In this document: one piece after another, positions 44,305-54,613 of the stretch
How the letters are laid out: each line of letters opens with the position of its first letter
Numbering within the stretch: position 1 is the stretch's first letter
Assembly: GCF_002150035.1 (NCBI RefSeq)
Contig: NZ_NETS01000010.1
Coordinates: 682,001-746,000, forward strand
Direction: 5' to 3'
DNA: 64,000 nt
DNA from: Leptospira venezuelensis
GTDB lineage: Bacteria > Spirochaetota > Leptospiria > Leptospirales > Leptospiraceae
Notes under the pieces: model-generated
Database searches by the model: none
What the model saw: only the letters and a program-made list of their open reading frames with translations
Told to the model about the DNA's origin: nothing
Program-made: the position numbers and the translations under genes

Positions 44305-47300
44305 TTAAGAAGCTTTTCTATCTCTTTCAATCAGCCTTACTAATTTCTGAGCATTCTCGTCTTCTGGGTCCTTCTCTAGAGCTAAACGAGCATATTCCAA
44401 TGCTAGATCAAATTGTTCTGTCTGACGATATAAGTCAGAAAGATTGATCAGGTTCATGGGATTGTCCGGTTGGAGTTCCTCCATTCTTTTGGCAGCTAAG
44501 ATGGCTTCGTCCATTCTTCCGATCCTACGATTTGCCAAAGAAAGATAATACCAGTATTCTACCAGATCAGGATCTGATCCAAGATACTTGTTCAGAACTT
44601 CTACAGCCTTGCCGTAGTTTTTACCTTTAAAGCTAAGAAGTCCAAGTAGCTTGGTCACCTTAGTGTTTTGAGGATCTGATTTGTACAGACCCTCGAGCGC
44701 ACCTAGAGCCTCGCTTAAACGGCCGCCCATATAATCTTCTTTTGCTTTTTTATAGATGAACTTCCAATCGAAAGGATCTGCGATCTCGTCTTCTTTTCCA
44801 TTTAGTTCGGGAGAAGTAACGGGTGAGTATTCAATTCGAAGAAGAGAAAGGTCATCAGTTAATTCTCCTACTTTGAGAACTTCTTCTTCTATCCTTTCCA
44901 GATCACCTTGGCCTTTCTCCACCATTTGTAAGAAGAGCATCTCATCTTCATTGATTGTGCGAACTTCTTTTTCAGGAGTGAGATCCAAGTCGTCCTTACC
45001 GTCAGAACCAACAATCAATACATCGCCTGGCTCTAATCTTCCGGAATGGACCTTGAACTCGTATTCGGAATCCAGACCAATCTTTCTAAGAGTAAGTCCT
45101 GTTTCTAAGAAACCAGCTCTTCCATCTCTATACATTACTGAGAAAGGGTGTTCCGCATTGAAATACCAGAATTTACCAGTATCGTCTTCTACAACGATAA
45201 ATGTTCCGGAGATCACCATAGATCCGTTGAATGATTTGAAAACGGACTGCATCTCTTTATAAATTTCCGTTAAAAACTCAGAAGGTGTGGTATCCAACAC
45301 TCTATCATTTGCAGCGGATCTGGCAAGAATGGAGTTAACAACAACTCCCATTACGAGAGAGCCTCCCGCTCCTTGCATGGACTTACCCATCGCATCTCCA
45401 TTCATCGCGAAAGTGTAACGTTTATAATCGTTTTCCTTTCCGAGACGAAGATTTCCGGTTACACAAAGGTCACCACCCAAATCCGCATGTTTACCTTTGA
45501 ACTCAAATTTTTTCTTTTGGCGAAGAATAAAATCAGTGCTTACCCTTGGAGATTTATTCGCATTATAAAAAAGAGGTTTTGCTAATAGAGAAGTTAAGAA
45601 ATAATCCCCATCCTGCTGTACTTTAAGACGTTGGAGTTCCTCCATCTTTTCTGAAAGTTCTCTTGTTCTTTCTCTTACCTTAGTAGCCAAATGTTCTGCG
45701 TAATCTTGGAGTTCTCCTCTAGCTTTTCGGATAGAAGTTACCATGCTATTGAATGAGTCGGATAAAAATCCGATCTCATCCTTTAAGTCCACTTTTACTT
45801 CAACGTCCAAAGCGCCTAAGTTTACCTTCTCCACCCCGGACAATAGCCTATTTAGCGGAGTAACTAAACTTTGTCGGAAGAATAGAGGGAATACGAAGAA
45901 TACAACAATCAAAACCAAACCCAAAATCAGGGTTTGTTTTGCTGCAGTTGGGTGCATAAATTCTCTATACTTGCGGTAAGAATAACCTACTTCGCTGACC
46001 ACATCCTTCTTCACATCATAATGAATGTAAGTTACGAAATGTTGGTGTTCATCCAAACTTTTTCTGTAATGGCGATATAATGCCGGCTGGAATGGACGGA
46101 AATATAAAAGAACTTCTGCCTTTAAATGTCCTATCAGCAAATCCTTTTCATCAAAAGTACAAGTCCCGTCCTTCTCCTTCCATTTTTGAAGAAGATGTTC
46201 TTTGAACGGAATAACTCCTTTGTTCCCGACACCTTTCAGATAGTTTCTGCCGTCTACACAGAACTCTTTCGGGAAAATATAATCCAGTTTGTTAGAAGTT
46301 ACAAAGACAGCAGTGTTTAGAGTGCTCAGATGATCGAATAATTTTGTTTTTAATTCTTTCCCCTCCAAATTTGGATAATCATCCAAAAACCTCAGGATCG
46401 CAGCTTTGTATCCGCTGAAATATTCGTGAGTATCTTTTAGAGTCTTCTTAACTGAGTCCCTAAAACCTTCTTCTGACAAAAGTTTCATATGCTCGAAGAT
46501 AATCGTGTTCTTAAAGTCGATCTCTAATTGAGGAAGTCTCAGATCGTATTGATTATCATAGCGGGAATAATCCACATTCTTGGACCCACCTTCCCACTGA
46601 ACGATATATAACATCTCAGGGATTTGTTTCCCTCCCTCGAGTGCTCTAGACATGTTCACAATACTTTTGGTATCATATTCAGCTTCTTTATCTTGGTTAG
46701 AAATAAAAACCAAAGCCTGCATGATCAACATCAATGTCACAAAAGTGATCCCTACAATCTTGACCATAAAAGTGGTTTTTTCTTCACTGAAGTTTAAGAA
46801 GATTACGAGGATCAAAAAGATCCCTAATGTCATTAATAGAACGATAGACGTTAAATAAGTAGAACGTTCAATCCAACCGTCTCGGCTGAGAATATTCGTA
46901 AGTGCAGGGACCACACCGCCTGCAAGTAGTGCTGCCATAAAGCCGCCGATCGCAAATCGGACCCTTCCTTTTGTTTTGGTCATTCTATAAATCGGAATGA
47001 TCAAAAAGGAAATTAAAACGAATAGTCCTATCAAAACTGCAATGATAGAAGAAGCTTTCTCCGCATTAAAGTCCCAATGGTGTGCGGTGAAGTGATATTT
47101 TCTAGGAGAACTAAGGGTAATATAGTAAAAATAGGAAATTCCAATAGCTGCGACTACATACATCCCAACCGTTAGGTTTCGATTTATTTTGGGATTCGCA
47201 TGTCCTGGATAACGTGCTAAAAACTGTCCCAGGTGAATAAGCGCAGGTAAAATAAACCCAACGGTCAACCATCTGTGATAGGCGGCCATCGGGTTGTATA

Positions 47301-47499
47301 AGAATGCCGCAAAAAAATATCCGGAACAGAAGAATGAGAAAAACAGAGCGCCTAATGCAAGATGCATTGTGCTTGAAGATTTTTCTTTTAAGAAAAGGAA
47401 GAATAAGGAAGTGCAAAAGAACGCTAAAATCGATAGCAAGCTTCCGAAAGAATAATAGTTCAGCAGAACATCGTTTTGTAAGATTGAAGAAATTTCCAT
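44305..47499 (-). CDS. 7TM/HAMP/SpoIIE phosphatase with TPR tail (paralogue B)
   Basis: 1064 residues from the ATG at 47499, which aligns with the start of its paralogue 'NYYSFGSLL'. An N-terminal seven-helix block (about 10-260), an extracytoplasmic region (about 285-520) and a final helix lead into HAMP (about 540-590) and a coiled coil. The PP2C/SpoIIE domain has 'DLGGDLCVTGNLRL' (about 675), 'NGDAMGKSMQGAGG' and 'VGSDGKDDLDL', 'TDDLSLLRIEY'; metal-binding Asp are intact. TPR repeats follow. It should dephosphorylate anti-anti-sigma-type proteins. Confidence 0.9.
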   Translation of the reverse strand: MEISSILQNDVLLNYYSFGSLLSILAFFCTSLFFLFLKEKSSSTMHLALGALFFSFFCSGYFFAAFLYNPMAAYHRWLTVGFILPALIHLGQFLARYPGHANPKINRNLTVGMYVVAAIGISYFYYITLSSPRKYHFTAHHWDFNAEKASSIIAVLIGLFVLISFLIIPIYRMTKTKGRVRFAIGGFMAALLAGGVVPALTNILSRDGWIERSTYLTSIVLLMTLGIFLILVIFLNFSEEKTTFMVKIVGITFVTLMLIMQALVFISNQDKEAEYDTKSIVNMSRALEGGKQIPEMLYIVQWEGGSKNVDYSRYDNQYDLRLPQLEIDFKNTIIFEHMKLLSEEGFRDSVKKTLKDTHEYFSGYKAAILRFLDDYPNLEGKELKTKLFDHLSTLNTAVFVTSNKLDYIFPKEFCVDGRNYLKGVGNKGVIPFKEHLLQKWKEKDGTCTFDEKDLLIGHLKAEVLLYFRPFQPALYRHYRKSLDEHQHFVTYIHYDVKKDVVSEVGYSYRKYREFMHPTAAKQTLILGLVLIVVFFVFPLFFRQSLVTPLNRLLSGVEKVNLGALDVEVKVDLKDEIGFLSDSFNSMVTSIRKARGELQDYAEHLATKVRERTRELSEKMEELQRLKVQQDGDYFLTSLLAKPLFYNANKSPRVSTDFILRQKKKFEFKGKHADLGGDLCVTGNLRLGKENDYKRYTFAMNGDAMGKSMQGAGGSLVMGVVVNSILARSAANDRVLDTTPSEFLTEIYKEMQSVFKSFNGSMVISGTFIVVEDDTGKFWYFNAEHPFSVMYRDGRAGFLETGLTLRKIGLDSEYEFKVHSGRLEPGDVLIVGSDGKDDLDLTPEKEVRTINEDEMLFLQMVEKGQGDLERIEEEVLKVGELTDDLSLLRIEYSPVTSPELNGKEDEIADPFDWKFIYKKAKEDYMGGRLSEALGALEGLYKSDPQNTKVTKLLGLLSFKGKNYGKAVEVLNKYLGSDPDLVEYWYYLSLANRRIGRMDEAILAAKRMEELQPDNPMNLINLSDLYRQTEQFDLALEYARLALEKDPEDENAQKLVRLIERDRKAS

Positions 47500-47533
47500 G
47501 CAACCAATAGGGGACCGAATTCGCGACTTTGTA

Positions 47534-47584
47534 ACCCGTATCAATCGGGCTTCAAGAGCTGGTCCCTTGAGACAAGCTCTTATA
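47534..47584 (+). repeat. Two-hairpin intergenic repeat, copy 2
   Basis: Hairpin one is CCCG-N7-CGGG; hairpin two is AAGAGCTGGTC with GACAAGCTCTT (one mismatch), ending ATAA. It matches 7221-7272 in CGGGCTTCAAGAGC and GCTCTTATAA. It lies in the 185-base gap between paralogue B and the peptidase. Confidence 0.65.
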
Positions 47585-47684
47585 AATGGATTATATTAAA
47601 GCTGGAACCGATCAGATCAAATCAAAAAAGAAATTCGCCTAGAATTCACTGTTTTGTATAACGAATGCAATGCAAAAATCAAGC

Positions 47685-48611
47685 TTAAAGTTTTTCTATG
47701 TCTTGGATTTTCGTAAAAGAGTTGGGAGTATAAACGCTGTAAGGTCCTGCTTCCACCCAACCTTGTAGGATCTTATTCCAATCTTTTCTCTGAACCTTAT
47801 TCAGGATCTTGAAAACTAGTTCTGTATTCAACATTTCAGAAGAAGCCACCTGCTTCAGAAATGATTTATAACCTTCGTAGCCAAGTTCTTTGTGAATGAT
47901 GAATTGAGTGCGGATTGACTTGGAGTAAAACCAGGGACCCAAAGCTGGATTGGAAAGATGAAAATCCTTGGAAAGAGGAGGATCGTTTTTAGGGACTGCT
48001 TCTGTCAGACTCCATTCTTCTGTTACTGATTGGAGTTCATCCGAATCGAGTTTCAGATAACCTCTTTTGGACAAAAGATAAGGCAGATAAGAAACGATCC
48101 CTTCGCTTAACCAGGATGGTTCAGTAAAATAATAATGTCCCAACTCATGTAAAAGTAATGCTGGATAGCCCGGAGGCACTAAGCCAAGTTCCATAAAGAT
48201 CCCGAGTTCTTTTCCCAATTCTCCGGATACATTATTATATCCTCCCACTCTGGTTCCGTTCAGAAAGACAGTGTCCTTTAAGACCAAACGAATCTTATCT
48301 TTTTCAGAAGAAGGAAGAGTTTTAAATATAAGAGAAGATGCCTGATGGAATGGGATCCCTAAATAGGATTCATACGCATCTAAGATCTTCTTTGTTTTTT
48401 CGAATGCGTATTTGTCCCATTCTTTGAGTTCAGTTTCATTTCGAACTGATAACCGAATCTCTCCTCCTTTTAATCTAAAGGAGAAGTTTGACTCATTTGT
48501 TTTTGAAGACTTCTTATTTTGAGAAAGAAGTGAGGGAACCAAAAACAAACATGCGGAAAGTGTTCCGATCCGCATCCATAAAAAGAATCTAGAGAGAAAG
48601 CCGTTGATCAA
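47685..48611 (-). CDS. MA-type (gluzincin) metallopeptidase-like exported protein
   Basis: 308 residues with a signal/anchor ('FLWMRIGTLSACLFLVPSLL'). The zinc motif HELGH stands in 'LLLHELGHYYFTEPSW' (about 155), with the downstream 'SWLSEGIVSYLPYLL' carrying a Glu ligand, as in peptidase MA family proteins. Its ATG overlaps the stop of phosphatase paralogue A by 4 bases, so it is translated with it. Confidence 0.85.
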   Translation of the reverse strand: MINGFLSRFFLWMRIGTLSACLFLVPSLLSQNKKSSKTNESNFSFRLKGGEIRLSVRNETELKEWDKYAFEKTKKILDAYESYLGIPFHQASSLIFKTLPSSEKDKIRLVLKDTVFLNGTRVGGYNNVSGELGKELGIFMELGLVPPGYPALLLHELGHYYFTEPSWLSEGIVSYLPYLLSKRGYLKLDSDELQSVTEEWSLTEAVPKNDPPLSKDFHLSNPALGPWFYSKSIRTQFIIHKELGYEGYKSFLKQVASSEMLNTELVFKILNKVQRKDWNKILQGWVEAGPYSVYTPNSFTKIQDIEKL

Positions 48612-51600
48612 CGATCTCTCTCTATCAAACGGATCAATTTATGAGCGTTTTCGTTCCCCGGTTCTTTTTGTAATACTTTACGAGCATATTCTTCTGCTCT
48701 ATCATACATTTCCATCAAACGATAGATATCAGATAGATTGATCATATTGGAAATATTGTTTGGATCGATTTCCAAAAGTTTCAAACTCGCAGTCAAAGCC
48801 TGATCATATTTACCCATCTTCTTGTTTGCGATGGAAAGATAGAACCAATACTCATGAAGGTCCGGATCAGTTCCAAGATAGTTATTTAGAACTTCTACAG
48901 CGGTGCTATAATCTTTGCCCTTAAAGCTCAAGAGTCCCAAAAGTTTATTCAGCCTTTGGTTAGCACTATCATGCATATAACCCGTTTTCAGAAGTTCTAA
49001 TGCTTCGTCCAAACGTCCGGTTTTATACATTTTCTTTGCATCTTCATAAACGGAATCTGTATTTAATGCTTTGTCGATATGATCGGAAGACTCGAAAATT
49101 TCTTCGATCTCGTCACTTTTAGGTTCTCCTTGGAACTCTATCTTTAGAAGAGAAAGGTCATCAGTAAGTTCCCCGGTTTTACGGATCTCTGTTTCGATAT
49201 CTTCGAGATTTGCTTTTGCAGTTTCCACATGTCGTAGGAACAACATCTCATCTTCGTTGATTGTGCGGATCGTCTCTTCCGGAGTTAGGTCCACATCGTC
49301 CCTACCGTCTGAGCCAAGGATGATAATATCACCTTTTTTGAGTTGGAAACTTCTTACCTTAAATTCGAATTCTGAATCCAGACCTAATTTTCTTAGTGTC
49401 AATCCGTCTTCGATAAAACTTGCCTTTCCATCTCTATACAGTACTGAGTAAGGGTGCTCAGCGTTGAAATACCAACATACTCCGGTTTCATCCTCTACAA
49501 GATAAAGAGAAGCAGAGATGACCATTGATCCGTTGAAGGATTTGAATACTGCATGGATTTCGTTATAAATTTCAGTCAGCCATTGTTCAGGAGTTGCATC
49601 AAGAATCCTGTTATTTGCTGCGGAGCGAGCAAGAATGGAGTTCATAACAACTCCCATAACCAGCGCTCCACCCGCACCCTGCATGGATTTACCCATCGCA
49701 TCACCGTTCATAGAAACTGTATAACGTTTGAATGAATCAGGACGTCCTAATCTAAGATTTCCTGTGACGCAGATATCCCCGCCCAGATCGGAATGTTTTC
49801 CTCTGAACTCGAACTGTTTCTTTTGGCGAATGATAAAATTAGTAGAAACCAATTTGGATTTATTCGCATTATAGAAAAGTGGCTTCGCTAATAATGAAGT
49901 TAAGAAGTAGTCTCCATCCTGCTGCACTTTTAGGCGTTGGACTTCCTCCATCTTCTCCTGAACTTCTCTAGTTCTTTCACGAACTTTTTCTTCCAGGTTT
50001 TCTGCGTAATCTTGGAGTTCTCTTCTGGCCTGCTTGATAGAAGCCACCATCGCATTGAATGAGTCTGCTAAGAATCCGATCTCATCTCGGACCTTGACTG
50101 GAACCACTACATCCAGATCTCCCTTGTTTACCTTTTCCACCCCAGAAAGAAGGCTATTCAATGGATCCACTAAACTGTTCTTGAAGAAGAGTGGAAACAA
50201 CGCGAGTACGATAAAGATTACCGCGAGCAAGATTCCAGTTTGTTTCACTGCTGTTGGGTGCATGAATTCTCTATATAATCTATAAGAGAATCCAACCTCG
50301 CTCATTTGTTGTTTTTCAGGTTGGAATTTCATGAAGGCAACGTAATGCCCTGTTCCATCTTGGCTTCTTCTGTAGTGGCGAGTTTCGCTAGGTTTAAAAT
50401 ATCGGAAATATCTCAGAACTTCGGAACGAAGCTGAGATTGGTCTAAGTCTTTTCCATCCCAAAGACAATCTTCCGACCAATGGGAGAAAATTTCTTCTTT
50501 AAAGCCGAACTCCGAATCTCCTAATGCATTTACGAAATCTCTTCCCTTTTTGCAAAAAGAGCCTCCTACAATTGCCTCGAGTCTGTTCGTAGCAACGAAA
50601 GCACGCTTATTCCATTGTTCTGCACTTTCTAAGATCAGTTTTTTAAGCTCCGCGTCGGAGAGGTCTTTCTTTTCTTCCAATAATTTTTGGATAAAACGTT
50701 TATAACCGCCAAAGTAAGTGTGAGTTCGATCTAAAAGTAAACTTAAAGATTTTCTAAATCCTTCTTCCTTTAAATTACGGATCTCTTCGTAAGTGGTTAC
50801 GTTCTGTAAATCTGCTTCGATCTCTTTCAGATTTAATTCTTTGTTCGGATCATATTCTGAAGAATTCAAACTTTCCTTGGAATCATCCCAATGAAAGGCG
50901 TATTCTATATCTCCAGATTTTACTCCATTCTCCAAAGCTCTTTCGATATTCACCATACGCAAACTGTCATATTCTGCGTCTTTTTCTTGGCTGGAGATAT
51001 ATACTAATGCCTGCATGATCAAACAGATCGTAAAGAGTGTGATCCCTACAATCTTAACCATAAAGGTAGTACGTTCGGCACTATTATTGATGAATGCTAT
51101 GACTAAGAATGAGAACGCAGTTAAGAACAGAATTACGTTCGAAGTCATGTACGTAGAACGTTCCATCACTCCGTCTCGGCTGAGAATGTTTGAAATATTC
51201 GGATAGATCGCAGCGATCAAAAATCCAATATTAAACATAAGAAGAGCAATCCTTCTCTTATCTTTGGTGATTATTACCCTCCAAGTTGGGACGACAATAA
51301 AACCTACAATAGAGAATATTCCAATCACTAATGCAAGATAACGGCTAGCATCAAACGCATTGAAGTCCCAATGATGGGCAGTGAAGTGATAAATTTTCTC
51401 AGATATATACGTAAAATATATGAAAAAGCTCACAGTAATTGCAGCAACAGAATGCTCTGTGAGCAAAACCCATCTAGCAATTCGTTGGTTGCTATTTCCC
51501 GGAAACCTTAGTAAGAACTGAGTGAAATGGGCGAGAGCAAATAGAATGAATCCACCGGTCATCCAGCGATGGTAAGCCGCAATCGGATGATATAAGAAGG

Positions 51601-51793
51601 CAGCTAAGAAGTATCCTGTCTCGAATATTCCCAATAGCATAAAGCCGATCCCAAGATGAGTGGTAGCTATGGTCCTATTCTTTAGGGTAAGAAAGAAGAT
51701 CCCGAGGAATATGGTGGTCAAAGTGACCAATAAACTTCCAAACGAATAATAATTAAAGAGGACTAGGTCCCAAGAAATCGGATTTAACCCCAT
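48608..51793 (-). CDS. 7TM/HAMP/SpoIIE phosphatase with TPR tail (paralogue A)
   Basis: 1061 residues from the ATG at 51793, which lines up with the paralogue start. The same layout: seven helices, a soluble extracytoplasmic part, HAMP (about 540), coiled coil, SpoIIE domain with 'DLGGDICVTGNLRL' (about 672), 'NGDAMGKSMQGAGGALVMG' and 'LGSDGRDDVDLTPE' (about 827), then TPR to the end. It closely matches paralogue B across the phosphatase and TPR parts, and less in the extracytoplasmic part, suggesting a different signal. Confidence 0.9.
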   Translation of the reverse strand: MGLNPISWDLVLFNYYSFGSLLVTLTTIFLGIFFLTLKNRTIATTHLGIGFMLLGIFETGYFLAAFLYHPIAAYHRWMTGGFILFALAHFTQFLLRFPGNSNQRIARWVLLTEHSVAAITVSFFIYFTYISEKIYHFTAHHWDFNAFDASRYLALVIGIFSIVGFIVVPTWRVIITKDKRRIALLMFNIGFLIAAIYPNISNILSRDGVMERSTYMTSNVILFLTAFSFLVIAFINNSAERTTFMVKIVGITLFTICLIMQALVYISSQEKDAEYDSLRMVNIERALENGVKSGDIEYAFHWDDSKESLNSSEYDPNKELNLKEIEADLQNVTTYEEIRNLKEEGFRKSLSLLLDRTHTYFGGYKRFIQKLLEEKKDLSDAELKKLILESAEQWNKRAFVATNRLEAIVGGSFCKKGRDFVNALGDSEFGFKEEIFSHWSEDCLWDGKDLDQSQLRSEVLRYFRYFKPSETRHYRRSQDGTGHYVAFMKFQPEKQQMSEVGFSYRLYREFMHPTAVKQTGILLAVIFIVLALFPLFFKNSLVDPLNSLLSGVEKVNKGDLDVVVPVKVRDEIGFLADSFNAMVASIKQARRELQDYAENLEEKVRERTREVQEKMEEVQRLKVQQDGDYFLTSLLAKPLFYNANKSKLVSTNFIIRQKKQFEFRGKHSDLGGDICVTGNLRLGRPDSFKRYTVSMNGDAMGKSMQGAGGALVMGVVMNSILARSAANNRILDATPEQWLTEIYNEIHAVFKSFNGSMVISASLYLVEDETGVCWYFNAEHPYSVLYRDGKASFIEDGLTLRKLGLDSEFEFKVRSFQLKKGDIIILGSDGRDDVDLTPEETIRTINEDEMLFLRHVETAKANLEDIETEIRKTGELTDDLSLLKIEFQGEPKSDEIEEIFESSDHIDKALNTDSVYEDAKKMYKTGRLDEALELLKTGYMHDSANQRLNKLLGLLSFKGKDYSTAVEVLNNYLGTDPDLHEYWFYLSIANKKMGKYDQALTASLKLLEIDPNNISNMINLSDIYRLMEMYDRAEEYARKVLQKEPGNENAHKLIRLIERDR

Positions 51794-51980
51794 AAACTCC
51801 TGTAGGCTCTCGGACGCCCGGATGATCGAAACTGACTTCAAACCGAATTTTTTATTTTTAGTTTACCGGTTCCGGAATACATCTTCAGAACAGGTAAAAA
51901 ATCGGCTAAAGCCTTCACTATCATTTTGAAAAGGGAAAAATCAATAGAAAAATAAGAATGCGACTCCTATTCTGTCAAGT

Positions 51981-53291
51981 ATGTCCGCCGACTTGAATCA
52001 AAACTTTCCAAAAGCTATTAGATTTCTTCCTTTAGAAAAACTCTGGTTCAGAGTTTTGTTAGGTTTGGTATCCGGACTTTTAGTAGGCTTATATCTAAGT
52101 CCTGAAAATTCGCTGGTAGACCAAGAATATTCTAAGCCGATCATTTCTTGGTTAGGACTTCCGGGTCATTTTTTTCTAATCTTATTGCAGATCATCATGA
52201 TCCCCTTGGTGTTTTGTTCCATCGTTCTGGGAATTCATGCTGGAGAAACTCTAGATAATCTGAAAAGTTTCGGACTGAAAGCATTCTTATACTTCGTATT
52301 CACCACAATATTAGCCGTATCAATCGGAATGATCTTAGCAAGCACGGTCAAACCGGGTAGTTTCGTAGATCCGGCAGGGATTCCAAGAGTGCAGGTCCCA
52401 AACAAAGTATCTGAATCTTCGGGTACTATTTCGGTAGAGAAGATCCCAGAGTTAATACTTTCAGTTCTTCCGAGAAACCCATTCCAAACATTTGCAAACG
52501 GAGATATGTTAGGGGTAGTTTTACTCGCGCTATTGGTTGGGATCGCAATTCTTTCTATAGAACAACAAAGCGCATCACATGTTCTTCCTGTATTTCAGGC
52601 TATATTCAAAACCAGTATGATATTCGTACAATGGGCAATGAAAATCGCACCGTTTGCTGTCTTTGGTCTGATCGCGCAAATTACTGCTAAAATCGGCCTC
52701 AAAGTTTTATTAAGCTTAGGAGTGTATTTTCTCACTGTGCTTGGCGGACTTGTTTTAATTCTCATTATGTATTCAATTATACTAATGCTTGCAGCAAGAA
52801 GGAGTCCTATTTGGTTCTTTAAACAAGCTGGAGAAGTGCAATTACTTGCATTCTCTACTTCCAGTTCTGCAGCAGTTCTTCCTTTTTCATTAAAAACTGG
52901 AATAGAGAAAATGGGTGTCTCTCGAAAAATCGCAGAGTTCATTCTGCCTTTGGGAGCTACAGTAAATATGGATGGAACTGCACTTTACCAAGCGGTCGCC
53001 ACAATATTCTTAGCTCAAGTTTATGGAATAGAGTTAACGACAACCAATCTTGTATTTGTGCTTATCGCAACTGTAGTGGCTTCTATCGGAACTCCAAGTA
53101 CTCCAGGACTCGGTATAGTAATTCTCGCATCTATTTTAGCGGGAGTAGGAGTTCCTACAGAAGGAATCGGAATCATTTTAGGAGTAGACCGTATTTTGGA
53201 CATGTGCAGGACCACTGTAAATGTCACAGGAGACTTAGTAGCCTGCAATGTTTTCCAAAGTATAGAAAATAAGAAGCGATTGAGCACTTGA
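51981..53291 (+). CDS. Glutamate/aspartate-type dicarboxylate:cation symporter (SDF family)
   Basis: 436 residues, eight helices plus two hairpins. HP1 'STSSSAAVLPFSLKTG', TM7 'NMDGTALYQAVATIF' and TM8 'DRILDMCRTTVNVTGD' match the GltPh substrate and sodium sites; the Arg of 'CRTTVN' points to an acidic amino acid or dicarboxylate substrate. Its stop overlaps the MATE start (TTGA). Confidence 0.93.
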   Translation: MSADLNQNFPKAIRFLPLEKLWFRVLLGLVSGLLVGLYLSPENSLVDQEYSKPIISWLGLPGHFFLILLQIIMIPLVFCSIVLGIHAGETLDNLKSFGLKAFLYFVFTTILAVSIGMILASTVKPGSFVDPAGIPRVQVPNKVSESSGTISVEKIPELILSVLPRNPFQTFANGDMLGVVLLALLVGIAILSIEQQSASHVLPVFQAIFKTSMIFVQWAMKIAPFAVFGLIAQITAKIGLKVLLSLGVYFLTVLGGLVLILIMYSIILMLAARRSPIWFFKQAGEVQLLAFSTSSSAAVLPFSLKTGIEKMGVSRKIAEFILPLGATVNMDGTALYQAVATIFLAQVYGIELTTTNLVFVLIATVVASIGTPSTPGLGIVILASILAGVGVPTEGIGIILGVDRILDMCRTTVNVTGDLVACNVFQSIENKKRLST

Positions 53292-54613
53292 GCCTTCTCT
53301 TGGAAAAAAAATTTCTTACTCTTACATTCTTTAATATAATCGCAAACTTAACTGTTCCCCTTACTAGCTTCGCTGATATTGCGGTGCTAGGTCAGTTGGA
53401 ATCTCATACATATGTAGCCGGCGTCGCACTATCCAACGTAATATTTGATTATTTGTTCTGGGGATTTTCATTCTTAAGAATGAGCACAACAGGTCTTACG
53501 GCCCAAGCCGAAGGAAACGAAAACGCAAAAGAATCCTTTCAGATACTTTTACGATCTTTATTACTCGGCCTCGGGATCGGTCTTTTGATTCTGCTTGCTC
53601 AAACTTATTTGGAAGAATTAGGATTTTCTGTTTTGGAAGGAGATAAAGAAGTAAAATCCGCTGGAGGAGAATATTTTAAATCCAGGATCATCAGTGCACC
53701 GGCAACTCTTTGTAATTTCGTTCTTACTGGTTGGTTTTTAGGAAGGTCCAAAAGTGCTACAGTATTAGTGGCGACTGTAATTGCAAACCTGGTCAATATA
53801 GGATTGAATATTTGGTTTATTCTATTTTTAGATTGGAAAGCTTACGGAGCCGGTTTCGCTACTTCGATTAGCCAGTACCTGATGTGCGTATTCTTCCTTG
53901 TATTACTATTTAAGGAGAAGGATCGCTTCTTACAGATATATCATGAAATACAGATCTTTTCTCTGAAAGGATATACATCTCTTCTATCTTTGAATTCGGA
54001 TATAATGATCCGGACCTTACTTCTGATCACAACATTCAGTTTGTTCAGAAATTATAGTTCTGGGTTGGGATCAGAAACATTAGCTGCAAATGCGATCCTT
54101 CACCAATTGATATTGATCGGAGCATTTTGGATAGATGGTGCGGCGATCGCAATGGAAACAGTTGCAGGAAATCTAAAAGGAAATAATAATTCAGAAGGCC
54201 TTAGAAAGATCCTAAAAATGGCGATCGTTTCAGGGTTTGGGATTTCTTTACTCTTTTGTATTTTAATTCTTCTTCCTGCCGAATTCTTATTCGAATTATT
54301 TAGTAAGTCCAAACCTGTCGTCGCACTTGCAAAAGAATATGGTTATTGGATCGCACCGGTTCTGCTCTTTGGATCTTTTGCCTTCATATTCGATGGTTTC
54401 TTCTTAGGAATTTCAGAAGGTAAAATTCTTCGAAATTCAATGATCGTGAGTTCCATCGTATTTTTCTTTCCAATTGCCTATTGGGGAAAGCTTCAAAATA
54501 ATAATCATATACTTTGGCTTTCACTCTCTTTCTATATGTTAGGAAGAGCGATCACACTTGGAATTGGTGCCTATAAGAGATATTTTGTAAACAGGCAAAA
54601 ATCCTTTAGTTAG
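53288..54613 (+). CDS. MATE-family efflux transporter (DinF-like)
   Basis: 441 residues from a TTG in the TTGA overlap with the symporter gene. Twelve helices. The first segment 'LTVPLTSFADIAVLGQL' is the MATE/DinF signature, with the internal repeat 'LNSDIMIRTLLLITTFSLF' in the second half. Exports cationic compounds with Na+ or H+ exchange; substrate unknown. Its stop overlaps the convergent gene by 8 bases. Confidence 0.9.
   Translation: MSLLLEKKFLTLTFFNIIANLTVPLTSFADIAVLGQLESHTYVAGVALSNVIFDYLFWGFSFLRMSTTGLTAQAEGNENAKESFQILLRSLLLGLGIGLLILLAQTYLEELGFSVLEGDKEVKSAGGEYFKSRIISAPATLCNFVLTGWFLGRSKSATVLVATVIANLVNIGLNIWFILFLDWKAYGAGFATSISQYLMCVFFLVLLFKEKDRFLQIYHEIQIFSLKGYTSLLSLNSDIMIRTLLLITTFSLFRNYSSGLGSETLAANAILHQLILIGAFWIDGAAIAMETVAGNLKGNNNSEGLRKILKMAIVSGFGISLLFCILILLPAEFLFELFSKSKPVVALAKEYGYWIAPVLLFGSFAFIFDGFFLGISEGKILRNSMIVSSIVFFFPIAYWGKLQNNNHILWLSLSFYMLGRAITLGIGAYKRYFVNRQKSFS

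Noticed and set aside
44756..45262. 168-aa plus-strand ORF inside the SpoIIE gene
   Set aside because: Ser/Pro-rich shadow of the phosphatase coding sequence on the other strand.
47111..47503. 130-aa ORF in another frame of the SpoIIE gene
   Set aside because: Overlaps the seven-helix region in a shifted frame; Cys/Phe-rich shadow without a start context.
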